Numbered from the stretch's first letter, positions 8,401 to 16,384 are shown. The stretch: 64,000 nucleotides of DNA from Methanobacterium paludis (GCF_000214725.1 NC_015574.1:1314001-1378000), one strand, 5' to 3'. The notes: generated from the letters alone by a model not told the origin. A program made the numbers and translations.

Positions 8401-9688
8401 TGAGTGTATTGTCGGTTACAGTTGATGTTGCATCGTTGTAGACAGCTCCTCCATTTAATGCAGAGTTGCCTGCCATTGTGTTGAATTGTGCTGTTATTGT
8501 TGCATCATTATTTATGGTGTAGTCTGTGAATGTACTGGTAGTAGTTACAGATGTTATTGCGCCGTTGTAGATGGCTCCACCATTTATATTCGCGGTGTTG
8601 CCTATTAGGGCGCTGTTAGTTACTGTTACTGTTCCACTATTAAGTGCTGTTGTACCTGTTGTGGCAGTTCCAGTAAGTGTGCTTTGAGATATATTTAAAG
8701 TTGCAAGGTTACTAATGGCTCCACCATTATTTGCCGTGTTATTCATAAATGTGCTGTCTGATATTGTTGCTGTTCCACCATTTTGTGTTATAACCGTACG
8801 TGTGAGTGTGCTAAATCCTACTACGTTAAATGTTGCATCGTTTGCGATAGCTCCACCATTACCTGTTGCAGTGTTACCCGTGAATGTACTGTTGATTACA
8901 GTTAATGTTCCACCATTCTGTGTTATGGTGTAATCCGTGAGTGTAGTGCTGGTGGTTATGTTTATGGTTCCAGCGTTGTAGATAGCTCCACCATTCTGTG
9001 CACTGTTGTTTGTGAATGTGCTGTTGATTACAGTCAATGTTCCACCATTCTGTGTTATGGTCTCGCTTGTATGTGTGGTTGAAACATAGTTTAATGTTCC
9101 GTCATTGTAGATGGCTCCACCATTGCCTGTTGCAACGTTGTTTATGAATGTGCTGTTTGTTACTGTTAGTGTTCCATTATTGTAAATGGCTCCACCATCA
9201 CCTGTTGCAGTATTACCCGTCAATGTGATGCCATTTATTGCCAAGATTCCATTATTGTTAATGGCTCCATCATTCTGACTGCTTCCGTTGGTTAGTGTTA
9301 AATTGAGAATATTGGCAGTCACTCCGGGTGCAATGTAAAATATAGTTCCAGCATTGTTTCCATCGACTATTGTGTTCTGCTGGCTTTCGCCTATGATCGT
9401 CATGTTGTTGTTGATAGTTATGTTATTTTCATTGTAGGTTCCATTGGATATATGAAGAGTTCCAGCCGTTGTAAACGTACCTGTGGCATTTGTTATGGTT
9501 TCTTTTGGCCCGCTTGTACCATTCCATACAGCAGATTGTCCGTCCCAACTGTTGTTTCCAGCTGTGCTTACATAGAGCTGTGATGAGTCAGCTGCAACAG
9601 CGCCAATCCCAAAAGAGAACAGAACCATAACTCCCAAAAGTATTAAAGGAACCTTCAGAATCATTTGTCTATTTTTTTCTATTTCCAT
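5474..9688 (-). CDS. Large cell-surface adhesin-like protein with Pmp-like and DUF11 repeats
   Basis: A 1404-residue secreted protein. Residues 1-33 form a signal peptide (basic start, then ILLGVMVLFSFGIGAVAA). Residues about 35-510 hold a right-handed beta-helix region with many GGAIYN and NNGGAI units and alternating short TITQNGGTLTV strands. Residues about 515-1320 hold seven tandem DUF11 units of about 115 residues, each with PNVGQQF, VTDVIPAGLTFNSYTAS and GTYNSVTGIWDVGTL. A Gly/Asn/Glu linker (about 1330-1350) leads to a C-terminal membrane helix ending TPRKK. Methanogen adhesin-like proteins have this plan and are thought to mediate contact with partners or surfaces. An AGAGGTGA ribosome site supports the start. 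It is probably exported by Sec and anchored outside the pseudomurein wall. Confidence 0.9.
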   Translation of the reverse strand: MEIEKNRQMILKVPLILLGVMVLFSFGIGAVAADSSQLYVSTAGNNSWDGQSAVWNGTSGPKETITNATGTFTTAGTLHISNGTYNENNITINNNMTIIGESQQNTIVDGNNAGTIFYIAPGVTANILNLTLTNGSSQNDGAINNNGILAINGITLTGNTATGDGGAIYNNGTLTVTNSTFINNVATGNGGAIYNDGTLNYVSTTHTSETITQNGGTLTVINSTFTNNSAQNGGAIYNAGTINITTSTTLTDYTITQNGGTLTVINSTFTGNTATGNGGAIANDATFNVVGFSTLTRTVITQNGGTATISDSTFMNNTANNGGAISNLATLNISQSTLTGTATTGTTALNSGTVTVTNSALIGNTANINGGAIYNGAITSVTTTSTFTDYTINNDATITAQFNTMAGNSALNGGAVYNDATSTVTDNTLTRTTLNNAATATVTDNALVDNHATTGRDIVNNVVATQSGNVITVSFINNTGTVDARRNWWGFVTGPAPGDVVGTVDTSNFLNYTMNMVVTASNSSPNVGQQFSYTITVTNNGPDNATDVQVTDGIPTGLTFNGYTASQGTYNHATEIWNVGTLASGASAVLQLFVTPTASVAGTNVTKIATLINTNQTGNATVFVPTAPVSNVTLTKTASNSLPNVGQQFYYTIIATNSGAADAPGVQVTDVIPAGLTFNSYTASQGTYNSVTGIWDVGTLVNGTSATLLLFVTPTASVAGTTVVNNATIPGQTASATVAVPTVVSNVTLTKTASNLVPNVGQQFSYTVTATNNGSGAATGVQVTDVIPAGLTFNSYTASQGTYNSVTGIWDVGTLASGASAVLQLFVTPTASVAGTSVINTATTPGQIASATVAVPTAPVSNVTLTKTASNLVPNVGQQFSYTVTATNNGSGSATAVQVTDVIPAGLTFNSYTATQGTYNSVTGIWDVGTLASGASAVLQLFVTPTASAAGTSVINTATTLGQIVTATVVVPTAPVSNVTLTKITSNLVPNVGQQFSYTVIATNNGSGSATGVQVTDVIPAGLTFNSYTATQGTYNSVTGIWDVGTLDSGASATLLLFVTPTASVAGTSVINTATSLGQIVSVTVVVPHVPNVTLNKTASNNAPNVGQQFNYTVTVTNNGSSTVNGVHVTDVIPAGLTFNSYTASQGTYNSVTGLWDVGTLASGASATLKLFVTPTALLAGTNVTNNATLVNTGQTVNATVHVPEANVKLTKTTSNTNPNVGQQFNYTVTVTNNGPDTATGVQVTDVIPAGLIFNSYTASQGTYNSVTGVWDVGTLANGTSATLKLFVTPKASLAGTTVTNIAKIAQNEYNQNNNSTTITIKVKPQNHGGNGGNEGNGGNGGNEGNGGNEGGVSTGNITGNKSTNIVNAATQTGIAMQTTGVPITGLILAILAVLGGILTPRKK
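5780..8150 (-). repeat. Seven tandem DUF11-coding repeats, about 345 bp each
   Basis: The codons for PNVGQQF recur near 6013, 6358, 6699, 7047, 7397, 7741 and 8097, a period of about 342-356 bp. Units 3 to 5 are near-identical over long stretches in DNA and protein, and the outer units are more diverged. This points to recent expansion or gene conversion in the middle. Copy number is likely to vary between strains and to be hard to assemble from short reads. Confidence 0.9.
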
Positions 9689-10477
9689 TGGTCTTTTTCA
9701 CCTCTTTTATGCTTGTTTTTGGATATAGAAAGATCTAATAAAAATAATAAAATATCCCATATCCATATAAAATTAATACCCTATAATTAATACATTTTTC
9801 GATTATTTTATTCAGAACACGGATAATTACAACGAACAGAACAATCGAAAAAAGAATATGATCCCATACTAAGAATAAATCATAATTAAACATTTTCTCA
9901 ATGTATGAACCATATTAAATAACAAAAACACCATTTTTACATACATAAATAGATCATATAAATATTAAATATACAATAATTATCAAAATTGTTCAATCAC
10001 AAAAAAGAGCAGTCAAATGACTTTTCTACATCTTTCAATAATCTTAATTTTTGTCTGATCATTGAATCAAATGCGTGAGCAAAAATTATATAAATTGTGA
10101 TCAATAAAAATATTATACTATTTCTTTGTTTAATTAACATGATATTTCAGCCACATAATTAATGATCAGTATATAATTAAAATTTAAACTTATTTTAGGT
10201 ATTTTTACTTAATTAAACCAATCTGCAACTTTACTTTAATCTAATTTCATCGCTAAACTCGCTAAGAATAGTAGACATAAATTAATCGAACACATAAAAG
10301 GAAAGATTGAGGAAATGAGGGATATATTAAAGAATAGGTAGCTTATTAAAATTTAGAACAGGTAGCTTATTAAAATCTGAGCCGCAAGCTATGCAAGATT
10401 AAATTAATAACTCATTAATGAAGATTTCTGAAATTAAGAGATTAGAAAACAAAGAAAAAAACAAAAGACTTGATTTA
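9689..10477. other. Long AT-rich region upstream of the adhesin
   Basis: About 790 bp without a supported gene. Near 9755-9765 the minus strand reads TTTTATATGG, a plausible TATA element for the adhesin. At 10240-10341 the plus strand has a short open frame without a start codon (ends EEMRDILKNR), which may be a relic of a lost gene. At 10336-10376 a 17-bp direct repeat follows it. Confidence 0.55.
10336..10376. repeat. 17-bp direct repeat, period 24
   Basis: The word AGGTAGCTTATTAAAAT occurs at 10336-10352 and 10360-10376. It overlaps the stop of the short relic frame. No function is evident. Confidence 0.7.
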
Positions 10478-10693
10478 TTATTTTTTCCAACCAGGTATTT
10501 CCACACCCTTAAATTTTTCTGAAGCGGGTACTCCACCTATACCCCAATGAGATTGAGGTACTTCATGTATTAAGATTTCAACAGCTTCTGCCGGAATATC
10601 CAAATCAACAAAGACTTTAGTCAAGTTTTCAATTAAATAATTTATTTTTTCTTGCTCAAAACCTTTCCATACATTCACATGAACCACAGGCAT
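10478..10693 (-). CDS. 4-oxalocrotonate tautomerase family protein (DmpI-like)
   Basis: A 71-residue tautomerase-fold protein. I start it at 10693 because family members need Pro directly after the initiator Met (MPVVHVNVWKG), where the free N-terminal proline is the catalytic base. The longer in-frame start would bury it. A GGAGTG element lies about 10 nt upstream. The family motifs KINYLIENLTKVFVD and VEILIHEVPQSHWGIGG are present. The true substrate in methanogens is unknown; the enzyme may be a promiscuous tautomerase. It is a stand-alone gene in the accessory stretch. Confidence 0.85.
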   Translation of the reverse strand: MPVVHVNVWKGFEQEKINYLIENLTKVFVDLDIPAEAVEILIHEVPQSHWGIGGVPASEKFKGVEIPGWKK

Positions 10694-11017
10694 CTTATCA
10701 CACTCCAATATTTAATATTGTTATCTATTAAAACTAAAATAAATATAACATTACCAATTAAATAATTACAAATCAAAAGAAAATAGAGATTAAAAGATAT
10801 TTTGCATGAATCAGTTCACATAAACTAATGTTTACATGGAAGTCCAATTTTATTCTTTAAACTCAAATTAATTAATTTGATAACTTTATTTTTAAAATTA
10901 ACTATCTAAAAAAAATAAAGAAGAATTTAAGGAAAAAGTAACTCTTTAATAAAGATTTAAGGTAAAATAAGTTCTGGATGACCCAAAAAAATATTTAAGG
11001 ATTTTTTAATTAATATA
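10694..11017. other. AT-rich spacer
   Basis: I see no gene or clear signal other than the tautomerase upstream region and T-rich tracts that could end the hcp transcript. Confidence 0.5.
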
Positions 11018-12322
11018 TCATCCTAAAATATTTTTTATATCTTGTTCAGGGTTGCCTATTGGTTTTATATCGTAGTTTTCCACCAGAACATTTAGTATAT
11101 CATCATTAACCCATCCCGGCATTATAGGGCCGAGGTATATTCCTTTAATACCTAATGAGAGAAGACTCCAAAGTATTGATACTGCTTTCTGTTCCATCCA
11201 GCTTAAAACAAATGTAAGAGGTAGATCATTTATTTCTAAGCCGAAAAGTTCTGATAGAGCTGCTACAATATCTATTCCAACAATTGCATCATTACATTGG
11301 CCTAAATCTATAAGACGTGGCACTCCCTCAATATCTCCAAGCTGCAGGTCGTTGAACCTGTATTTTCCACATGCAATCGTTAAAACAACGGTATCTCCGG
11401 GTAGTTTCTGCACAAATTCCCTGTAATATTTGGCCTGTGGTTTTGGTGAGTCGCATCCTCCAACAACAAAGAAATGTTTTATTTTACCTGCTTCAACAAG
11501 TTCTTTTATTTTGTCTGCAAGTGATAGGACTGTTGATCCTCCAAATCCTGTTGTGAAAACTGTTTCTCGTGGTTCGTCCTCAAGTTCTGGTAACGATTTG
11601 GCTTTTTCAATCAGTGGTGTGAAGTCATAGCCATCAATGTGTTTAACCCCTGGAAGTTGTGCAACACCTAATGTGAATATTCTGTCTTTATAATCTGCAG
11701 TAGGTACAAGGACACAGTTTGAAGTCCCAAGTACTGCGACAGGATATTTTTTGAAAGTTGTTCTCTGATCGAACCATGGACCTCCAAGCTGACCCACAAG
11801 ATGGTCGTACTTTCGAAGTTCAGGGTATCCATGGGCTGGAAGAAGTTCAGAATGAGTGTAAACATTAATTCCAGTTCCTTCAGTCTGTTTTAGAAGTTCT
11901 GCAAGTGCTTTAAGACTGTGGCCTGTTGCTAAAATACCTGGCCCTTTAACAGATCCCACAGGAACTTCTGTTGGTGTTGGTTCACCGTAGTTGTCTATAT
12001 TAGCTTTCTTCAAAAGCTGCATTGTTTTTATATTCATCTGACCTGCTTCAAGTGCCAGTTTGACAAACTCTCCCACATCAAAATTCACGTTGGTTAAGGT
12101 GGAGTAAAAACTTCTCTCTAAAAATGCATCAACCTCAGGGTCTGTGTATCCAAGCTCCCTTGCATGATAAAGGTATGCTGATATTCCCTTAATTGCAAAA
12201 AGCAAATTATCCTGAAGCCTTGCAACTGTAGACTCCTTACCACAAACACCTTTCACAGTACAACCGGTTTCCCCTGCTGTCTGTGAGCACTGGTAACAGA
12301 ACATGTCTAATTTTTCTTGCAT
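11018..12322 (-). CDS. hcp: Hybrid cluster protein (hydroxylamine / nitric oxide reductase type, class III-like)
   Basis: An iron-sulfur enzyme that reduces hydroxylamine and, in bacteria, NO. The N-terminal cluster ligands are C9, C12, C21 and C27 in FCYQCSQTAGETGC and GVCGK. Hybrid-cluster ligands lie in ATGHSLKAL (His), HSELLPAHGYPEL (Glu), GTSNCVLVP, GGCDSPKP and IACGKYRFND (Cys) and WMEQKAVS (Glu, Lys). The 434-residue length matches the short archaeal class. I use 12322 (MQEKLDMF) because GGAGG lies 8 nt before it; longer in-frame starts lack a ribosome site. The promoter region carries three inverted repeats of MsvR type, so redox control is likely. Confidence 0.93.
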   Translation of the reverse strand: MQEKLDMFCYQCSQTAGETGCTVKGVCGKESTVARLQDNLLFAIKGISAYLYHARELGYTDPEVDAFLERSFYSTLTNVNFDVGEFVKLALEAGQMNIKTMQLLKKANIDNYGEPTPTEVPVGSVKGPGILATGHSLKALAELLKQTEGTGINVYTHSELLPAHGYPELRKYDHLVGQLGGPWFDQRTTFKKYPVAVLGTSNCVLVPTADYKDRIFTLGVAQLPGVKHIDGYDFTPLIEKAKSLPELEDEPRETVFTTGFGGSTVLSLADKIKELVEAGKIKHFFVVGGCDSPKPQAKYYREFVQKLPGDTVVLTIACGKYRFNDLQLGDIEGVPRLIDLGQCNDAIVGIDIVAALSELFGLEINDLPLTFVLSWMEQKAVSILWSLLSLGIKGIYLGPIMPGWVNDDILNVLVENYDIKPIGNPEQDIKNILG

Positions 12323-12415
12323 ATTCATTTCCTCCATTAAATTATACCAATATTCATCTATGAAACACCAATATTCATTCAAATAAATTTTTTCAAGAAT
12401 TTTTCTCTACAAAAT

Positions 12416-12423
12416 TTTATAAA
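12416..12423 (-). promoter_or_regulatory. Probable TATA element of hcp
   Basis: TTTATAAA lies about 94 nt upstream of the hcp start on the minus strand. Transcription would begin near 12392. An inverted repeat at 12430-12445 lies directly upstream, where the BRE and TFB would contact DNA. Confidence 0.5.
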
Positions 12424-12429
12424 TATTTG

Positions 12430-12445
12430 TTCGTCAGATAACGAA
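12430..12445. promoter_or_regulatory. Operator-like inverted repeat TTCG-N8-CGAA, site 1
   Basis: The sequence is TTCGTCAGATAACGAA, a palindrome with TTCGT and ACGAA arms. The spacing equals that of the MsvR motif I recall (TTCGTA-N4-TACGAA). It abuts the hcp TATA element. Confidence 0.65.
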
Positions 12446-12490
12446 TGTTCCATGGTATACTAACAGCAGTATATAAAAGTTGCGATTTTG

Positions 12491-12506
12491 TTCGCCAAAC
12501 AGCGAA
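12491..12506. promoter_or_regulatory. Operator-like inverted repeat TTCG-N8-CGAA, site 2
   Basis: The sequence is TTCGCCAAACAGCGAA with TTCGC and GCGAA arms, 61 bp from site 1. A plus-strand TATA-like AGTATATAAAAG ends just before it (about 12469-12480), so it could also govern a rightward promoter. Confidence 0.6.
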
Positions 12507-12508
12507 TG

Positions 12509-12524
12509 TTCTGAATTATACGAA
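12509..12524. promoter_or_regulatory. Degenerate operator-like repeat TTCT-N8-CGAA, site 3
   Basis: The sequence is TTCTGAATTATACGAA. It keeps the spacing and the TACGAA half but has one changed base in the other arm. It starts 18 bp after site 2, which would put two bound dimers close together. Confidence 0.45.
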
Positions 12525-12570
12525 CATCATTCAGAAGCTGATGAAAAAGAAGATAGTTCTGTTCAATAGA

Positions 12571-12660
12571 TTGTACTTATGATAAGAGACATATTAATGA
12601 AATGGAACAAAAAATACGATAAAACCTATAAAAATGATTCTTAAACTAATAAAAAATAAA
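12571..12660 (+). pseudogene. Relic copy of the 3-prime end of the PD-(D/E)XK-like gene at 17.7-18.8 kb
   Basis: These 90 bp match 18692-18783, the last codons (VLMIRDIINEMEQ onward) and stop of the downstream gene, with two 1-nt deletions and only a few substitutions. The deletions break the frame. Nothing else of that gene is present, so this is a decayed fragment of a second copy. It lies between the hcp operator region and the flavodoxin gene. Confidence 0.8.
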
Positions 12661-12719
12661 CCTAATAAAATTAAAATTAATTTAGTTCATTATAAATTAT
12701 TATTCGGAGGTATTTTTTT

Positions 12720-13199
12720 ATGAAAATATTAGTAGCTTTTTATTCGAGATCAGGAAATACAAAGAGGATTGCAGAATCAATATCAGAATCTTTAAATTGT
12801 GACATTGAGGAAATTGTGGATACTGAAAAGAGAGGAGGTGTCATTGGTTATATTAAATCAGGATATGAGGCTTTTAGAGGTAAGTCATCTAAGATAGAAG
12901 ATACTAAAAATGATGTATCTCAATATGATCTAGTTATTATAGGCACTCCTGTCTGGGCAGGAAAAATGGCAGTTCCTATCAGGACGTATATCACTCAGAA
13001 TCATGCTAAATTTAATAACATGGCTTTTTTCAGCACAGCTGGTGGAACTAACTTTGATAGTACCTTCAGTGATATGAAAGAAGTTAGCGGAGCATCCCCA
13101 ATAGCTGAAATAGGAGTAAGAGCAAAAGAAGTACAGGATGGAAGTTATAAACCTAAAATAGCTGAATTCTTAACTAAAATCCAACAATCTGATAAATAA
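12720..13199 (+). CDS. Flavodoxin
   Basis: A cytoplasmic FMN electron carrier of 159 residues. The phosphate-binding loop YSRSGNTKRIAES is at the N-terminus (about residues 8-20), and GTPVWAGKMAVPIRTY and FFSTAGGTN form the isoalloxazine-contacting loops. A GGAGGT ribosome site precedes the ATG. The gene follows the divergent hcp promoter region; a plus-strand TATA-like element near 12470 overlaps two operator-like repeats, so it may share redox control with hcp. Electron donation to hcp is a plausible but untested idea. Confidence 0.9.
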   Translation: MKILVAFYSRSGNTKRIAESISESLNCDIEEIVDTEKRGGVIGYIKSGYEAFRGKSSKIEDTKNDVSQYDLVIIGTPVWAGKMAVPIRTYITQNHAKFNNMAFFSTAGGTNFDSTFSDMKEVSGASPIAEIGVRAKEVQDGSYKPKIAEFLTKIQQSDK

Positions 13200-13380
13200 A
13201 AAATTTAAAACCTTTGGCAATGAATTTATAGATTCTGAGAAGGAATCCAGAACCTATTTACTTTTTTTAGGAGTCCTGATAACTCTAACAGCAATACACC
13301 CCAAATTTTTTTAATATAAAAAAACTTACAAAGTTATTCACTAATTTCACACAATTACTCTAATAAAGGAAAAGGAAACG

Positions 13381-13815
13381 ATGACAAAAGAAGAAACAAG
13401 TTTACCTTGTAACCATAATTCCAACTATGGAAACATTATACTAAAAGATGAAGGAGTTTCCATCAGTTTAAGAAGTAGTAATCCCTTTTCAGATACTGTA
13501 AAGATTGAACTAATTAAATATCAGGATATACTAAGGGTTCACTATGATAAAGGGTTTTTATCCAAATGGCCCAAACTATACATCGAAACTACCACAACTT
13601 CTAAAAAAATTGAAATAAATGTTGCTGACCTAAATATTTTACAAAAGTTTGTAGACAAGTTAAATTCTCGTATTTTTGAAGTTAAAAACAAAGAAAACAC
13701 ACCTAAACAAAGTTCAGCAGACAAATTAAAAGAAGCTAAAGAACTCTTGGACATAGGAGCTCTCAATCAGGATGAGTTCGATGAAATTAAACAGAAATAC
13801 TTAAAAGAATTTTAA
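13381..13815 (+). CDS. SHOCT-domain protein with PH-like N-terminal part
   Basis: 144 residues. The C-terminal 35 residues (SSADKLKEAKELLDIGALNQDEFDEIKQKYL) are a SHOCT domain, a short helical hairpin usually found at the end of otherwise varied proteins and thought to mediate oligomerisation. Residues about 15-95 look like a small beta-rich domain of the kind seen in bacterial PH-like proteins (ISLRSSNPFSDTVKIELIKYQDILRV). No signal peptide or membrane helix. A weak GGAAA site precedes the ATG. The function is unknown; it could be a regulator or scaffold. Confidence 0.7.
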   Translation: MTKEETSLPCNHNSNYGNIILKDEGVSISLRSSNPFSDTVKIELIKYQDILRVHYDKGFLSKWPKLYIETTTTSKKIEINVADLNILQKFVDKLNSRIFEVKNKENTPKQSSADKLKEAKELLDIGALNQDEFDEIKQKYLKEF

Positions 13816-14053
13816 AATTAAGGCTCCATATCTTAAACAGGTCTTAACTATATAATTTTAAAATGTAAAATGGTCTTAACACTACCAAAAACCACTAGTT
13901 TCCACGTGTTTTCACAAAATTCAACTAATTAATACAGAAATGGTTAGGAACTAAGGGAATTTGTGTGGAAAGATTTAAGGCAGTGTTCTGGTGCATATTT
14001 TTAAGTTGACCTGATGGCTGAGAAATTGTTAATTAAGGGTTATACTTAAAAGT

Positions 14054-14833
14054 TTATTTATATCCAATAAAGAACAGCCTTTCAAATGGAAACAGTACTT
14101 CCCCATCCTTTTGTACGGGGTATACCTTTTTAATTTCCTTTAAAACATCTTTTTCAAACTCAATCTTTTCTTCTTTAGTATCTAACATATTTAGAAATTC
14201 TTTCATGCCTGTGCTTTTAATCATTTCAACAATATTCTGGTGAGAATGCATGATATGGAAGTAGGATGTTTTCCACATGTTGATGGATTCTACTTGATCT
14301 GACAGGATATCATAGTAATAATCACTGGAGTGGAATGTAAAAGCATCATTGGCTCCGTTTGTTTGTTTTCTCCATCTTTTAGTTAATGAAACACTTTCTA
14401 TGACTTTACTTACTGGCATGCTCTGGTATAATGGAACCTGTACCGCAAGAGCCCCCTTATCTTTCAACATTTTAACCAGGTTTTTTATTAATTTTTCCTG
14501 GCTTTTAATCCATTGGATTGTGGCATTTGAAAATATGATATCATACTTTTCTTTAGTTTTCATTTTAGTGATATCTTCAATTTTCCATTCCATATCAGGA
14601 TAGTTATTCTTGGCCGATTCTATCATTGAAGCTGAATTATCTATTCCAATTATTTTACTTTCAGGCCATTTACTGGAAATGACATTTGTACTATTTCCAG
14701 GTCCACAACCTACATCAATTATTTTTTCAGGATTCTCCATTTTGATGCGTGCTGCAAGATCTATTGATGGTTGAGTTCGTTCTTCACCGTACTTTAAATA
14801 AAGTTCTGGGTTCCAATTTTCATTAGTTGTCAT
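14054..14833 (-). CDS. tam: Trans-aconitate 2-methyltransferase-like SAM methyltransferase
   Basis: 259 residues, with the Tam family opening WNPELYLKYGEERTQPSIDLAARI. Motif I is IIDVGCGPGNSTN, the acidic SAM-ribose residue follows in IIGIDNSASMIESA, and the motif IV region is IIFSNATIQWI. E. coli Tam methylates trans-aconitate, a by-product that inhibits aconitase. Methanogens have related dicarboxylate chemistry, but the real substrate here is unproven. It is transcribed alone, divergent from nikR. Methyltransferase activity is secure; the aconitate assignment is by resemblance. Confidence 0.72.
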   Translation of the reverse strand: MTTNENWNPELYLKYGEERTQPSIDLAARIKMENPEKIIDVGCGPGNSTNVISSKWPESKIIGIDNSASMIESAKNNYPDMEWKIEDITKMKTKEKYDIIFSNATIQWIKSQEKLIKNLVKMLKDKGALAVQVPLYQSMPVSKVIESVSLTKRWRKQTNGANDAFTFHSSDYYYDILSDQVESINMWKTSYFHIMHSHQNIVEMIKSTGMKEFLNMLDTKEEKIEFEKDVLKEIKKVYPVQKDGEVLFPFERLFFIGYK

Positions 14834-15184
14834 ACAGATTCTCCTCAGTATCTATTAATTAGTTTTATCTAACTAACTATTATATAAAGATATCATGAGG
14901 ATGATTAATTACCTTTAATGGGTAATTTTTAAATATTACTATTGGAATGTTCTTAAAGATTTAAAACTAAATTCAATATATTTATATAGCTTATAGAGCT
15001 TAATGTTGAAAATAGAATTTAAGCAATGTTAATATTAAACAAATCAACAATCAAGGTTACCTGTGATTAATAATCAGGTTTGCTGGAATCTTTTGCATGA
15101 GGAGTATATCTTTATTTTATTAATACAAATAGATATTTAATACATAATATTTACAATAGGATAATAAAAGGAGGAGCCAAATTG
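14834..15184. other. Divergent promoter region between tam-like gene and nikR
   Basis: AT-rich, with no gene. It holds an inverted repeat at 15059-15079 and the GGAGG ribosome site of nikR at 15170-15174. A TAACTAACTATTATATAAAG stretch near 14870-14890 is a likely TATA region for the leftward gene. Confidence 0.55.
15059..15079. promoter_or_regulatory. Inverted repeat ACCTG...CAGGT upstream of nikR
   Basis: ACCTG at 15059-15063 and CAGGT at 15075-15079 flank an internal TGATT-AAT-AATCA hairpin core. It lies about 105 bp before the nikR start. It is a candidate site for autoregulation; NikR proteins bind spaced dyads, but no archaeal consensus is known to me for comparison. Confidence 0.35.
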
Positions 15185-15583
15185 ATGAGAATAAGTATGT
15201 CACTACCTAAAAAAATTTTAAATGAGTTTGATGATGTTTTGAAAGATAGAGGGTACCAGTCAAGGTCAAAAGGTATTAGGGATGCCTTACAGGATTATAT
15301 ATTACGCTACCAATGGATGAATGAAATGGAAGGTGAGCGTGTTGGTATAATTACAGCTATTTACGATCATCATTACACAGGAGTCATGGAAGACTTAACT
15401 GAGATTCAACACAATTACAAGGACTATGTTAACTCAACTATGCACGTGCACATGACTGAAAAGTACTGCCTTGAAGTTATAATAGTCAAGGGAGATGTGA
15501 AATACATCCGTGAATTAACAGAGAAAATTATGCGGCTTAAAGGAGTTGAGCATGTTAAACTCACAAGCAGCAAAATTGAATAA
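15185..15583 (+). CDS. nikR: Nickel-responsive regulator NikR
   Basis: A tetrameric repressor that senses nickel for uptake control. Residues 1-45 form the ribbon-helix-helix DNA-binding domain (MRISMSLPKKILNEFD). The ACT-like domain carries the square-planar nickel ligands at H76, H87, H89 and C95 (HVHMTEKYC), numbers identical to E. coli NikR if translation starts at the ATG at 15185. This favours 15185 over the TTG at 15182. GGAGG lies upstream. No nickel transporter is adjacent, so its targets lie elsewhere. Nickel is needed here for methyl-CoM reductase and hydrogenases. Confidence 0.95.
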   Translation: MRISMSLPKKILNEFDDVLKDRGYQSRSKGIRDALQDYILRYQWMNEMEGERVGIITAIYDHHYTGVMEDLTEIQHNYKDYVNSTMHVHMTEKYCLEVIIVKGDVKYIRELTEKIMRLKGVEHVKLTSSKIE

Positions 15584-15797
15584 AAGAACAGTACAATAAT
15601 TATTCTTAGTATACAGAGCATACTTGGGCACCCAATAAGAAATGATGCCCAAGAAAATTTGTGTTCATGTGTAAGTTTGTAGTAAATTGACTATTTTTTT
15701 GTTAAATGTTTGAAACAAATTAATATAAAAAAAAGTTTCTAATCTTTTATAAATTTACTCACAATATCCCTTAGTATTCAATAATCCTCATTTTCAT

Positions 15798-16168
15798 TTA
15801 CAACCCTATCAAACACTGCAAAGGTTCTTTATCCATATCTGGAATCTTTTCACGTGTTTTAATTTCCTGTTTTTGAGTTTCAAACGATTCCAATGTTGTT
15901 TGAACCTCAAAGTCTACTAAAAATTCTAATTCCTTTTCTAATAGTTCCAGATGGGGTTGCATATCCCTGATGACTTTAGGTGGTTTTTTATCTTCAGGGC
16001 ATTCTCTATGAATGATATTCTTGATACATTGTAATCGTTTTTCTATTTCATCATGAAATTTGCAAACTCCATGTATGGGAAAACAATGAGATCTTCATGT
16101 TTCTCAAAGACCCCTAGATTATAAAAGACTTGCTCATCTTCACCCATCTCAATAACACTTAACCTCAT
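15798..16168 (-). pseudogene. Frameshifted small gene of unknown function
   Basis: On the minus strand a GGGAGG ribosome site precedes ATG at 16168. The first frame reads MRLSVIEMGEDEQVFYNLGV for about 35 residues. Coding character then moves to a second frame: FPIHGVCKFHDEIEKRLQ, followed by a Glu/Lys-rich helical stretch ending EPLQCLIGL at 15798. The two parts join near 16085 with a one-base shift. No family is recognised. Either the gene is decayed or the base call is wrong. The surrounding 15584-16384 interval has no other gene. Confidence 0.6.
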
Positions 16169-16384
16169 AAATATCAAACCTCCCTTCAAGGAGGTTAGTA
16201 TGTTGCTACCTTTAATATTCAATTGAGGAGGAGAGCATCAGAGAACTAGTTATAATACATAAATAGGAAATTTATTAATAATTAAGGGATGTATTAAACA
16301 GTTTTAAAAAAGTAATTATATTAAATGTATATTAAAGATAAACAGAACCAATAGTAAATTTATTTTTTTGGGGGAGGGGTTTAA

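Noticed and set aside
5559..8933. Several open frames on the plus strand inside the adhesin gene
   Set aside because: They are mirror frames of repetitive Thr/Val/Asn codons and repeat with the same period as the adhesin.
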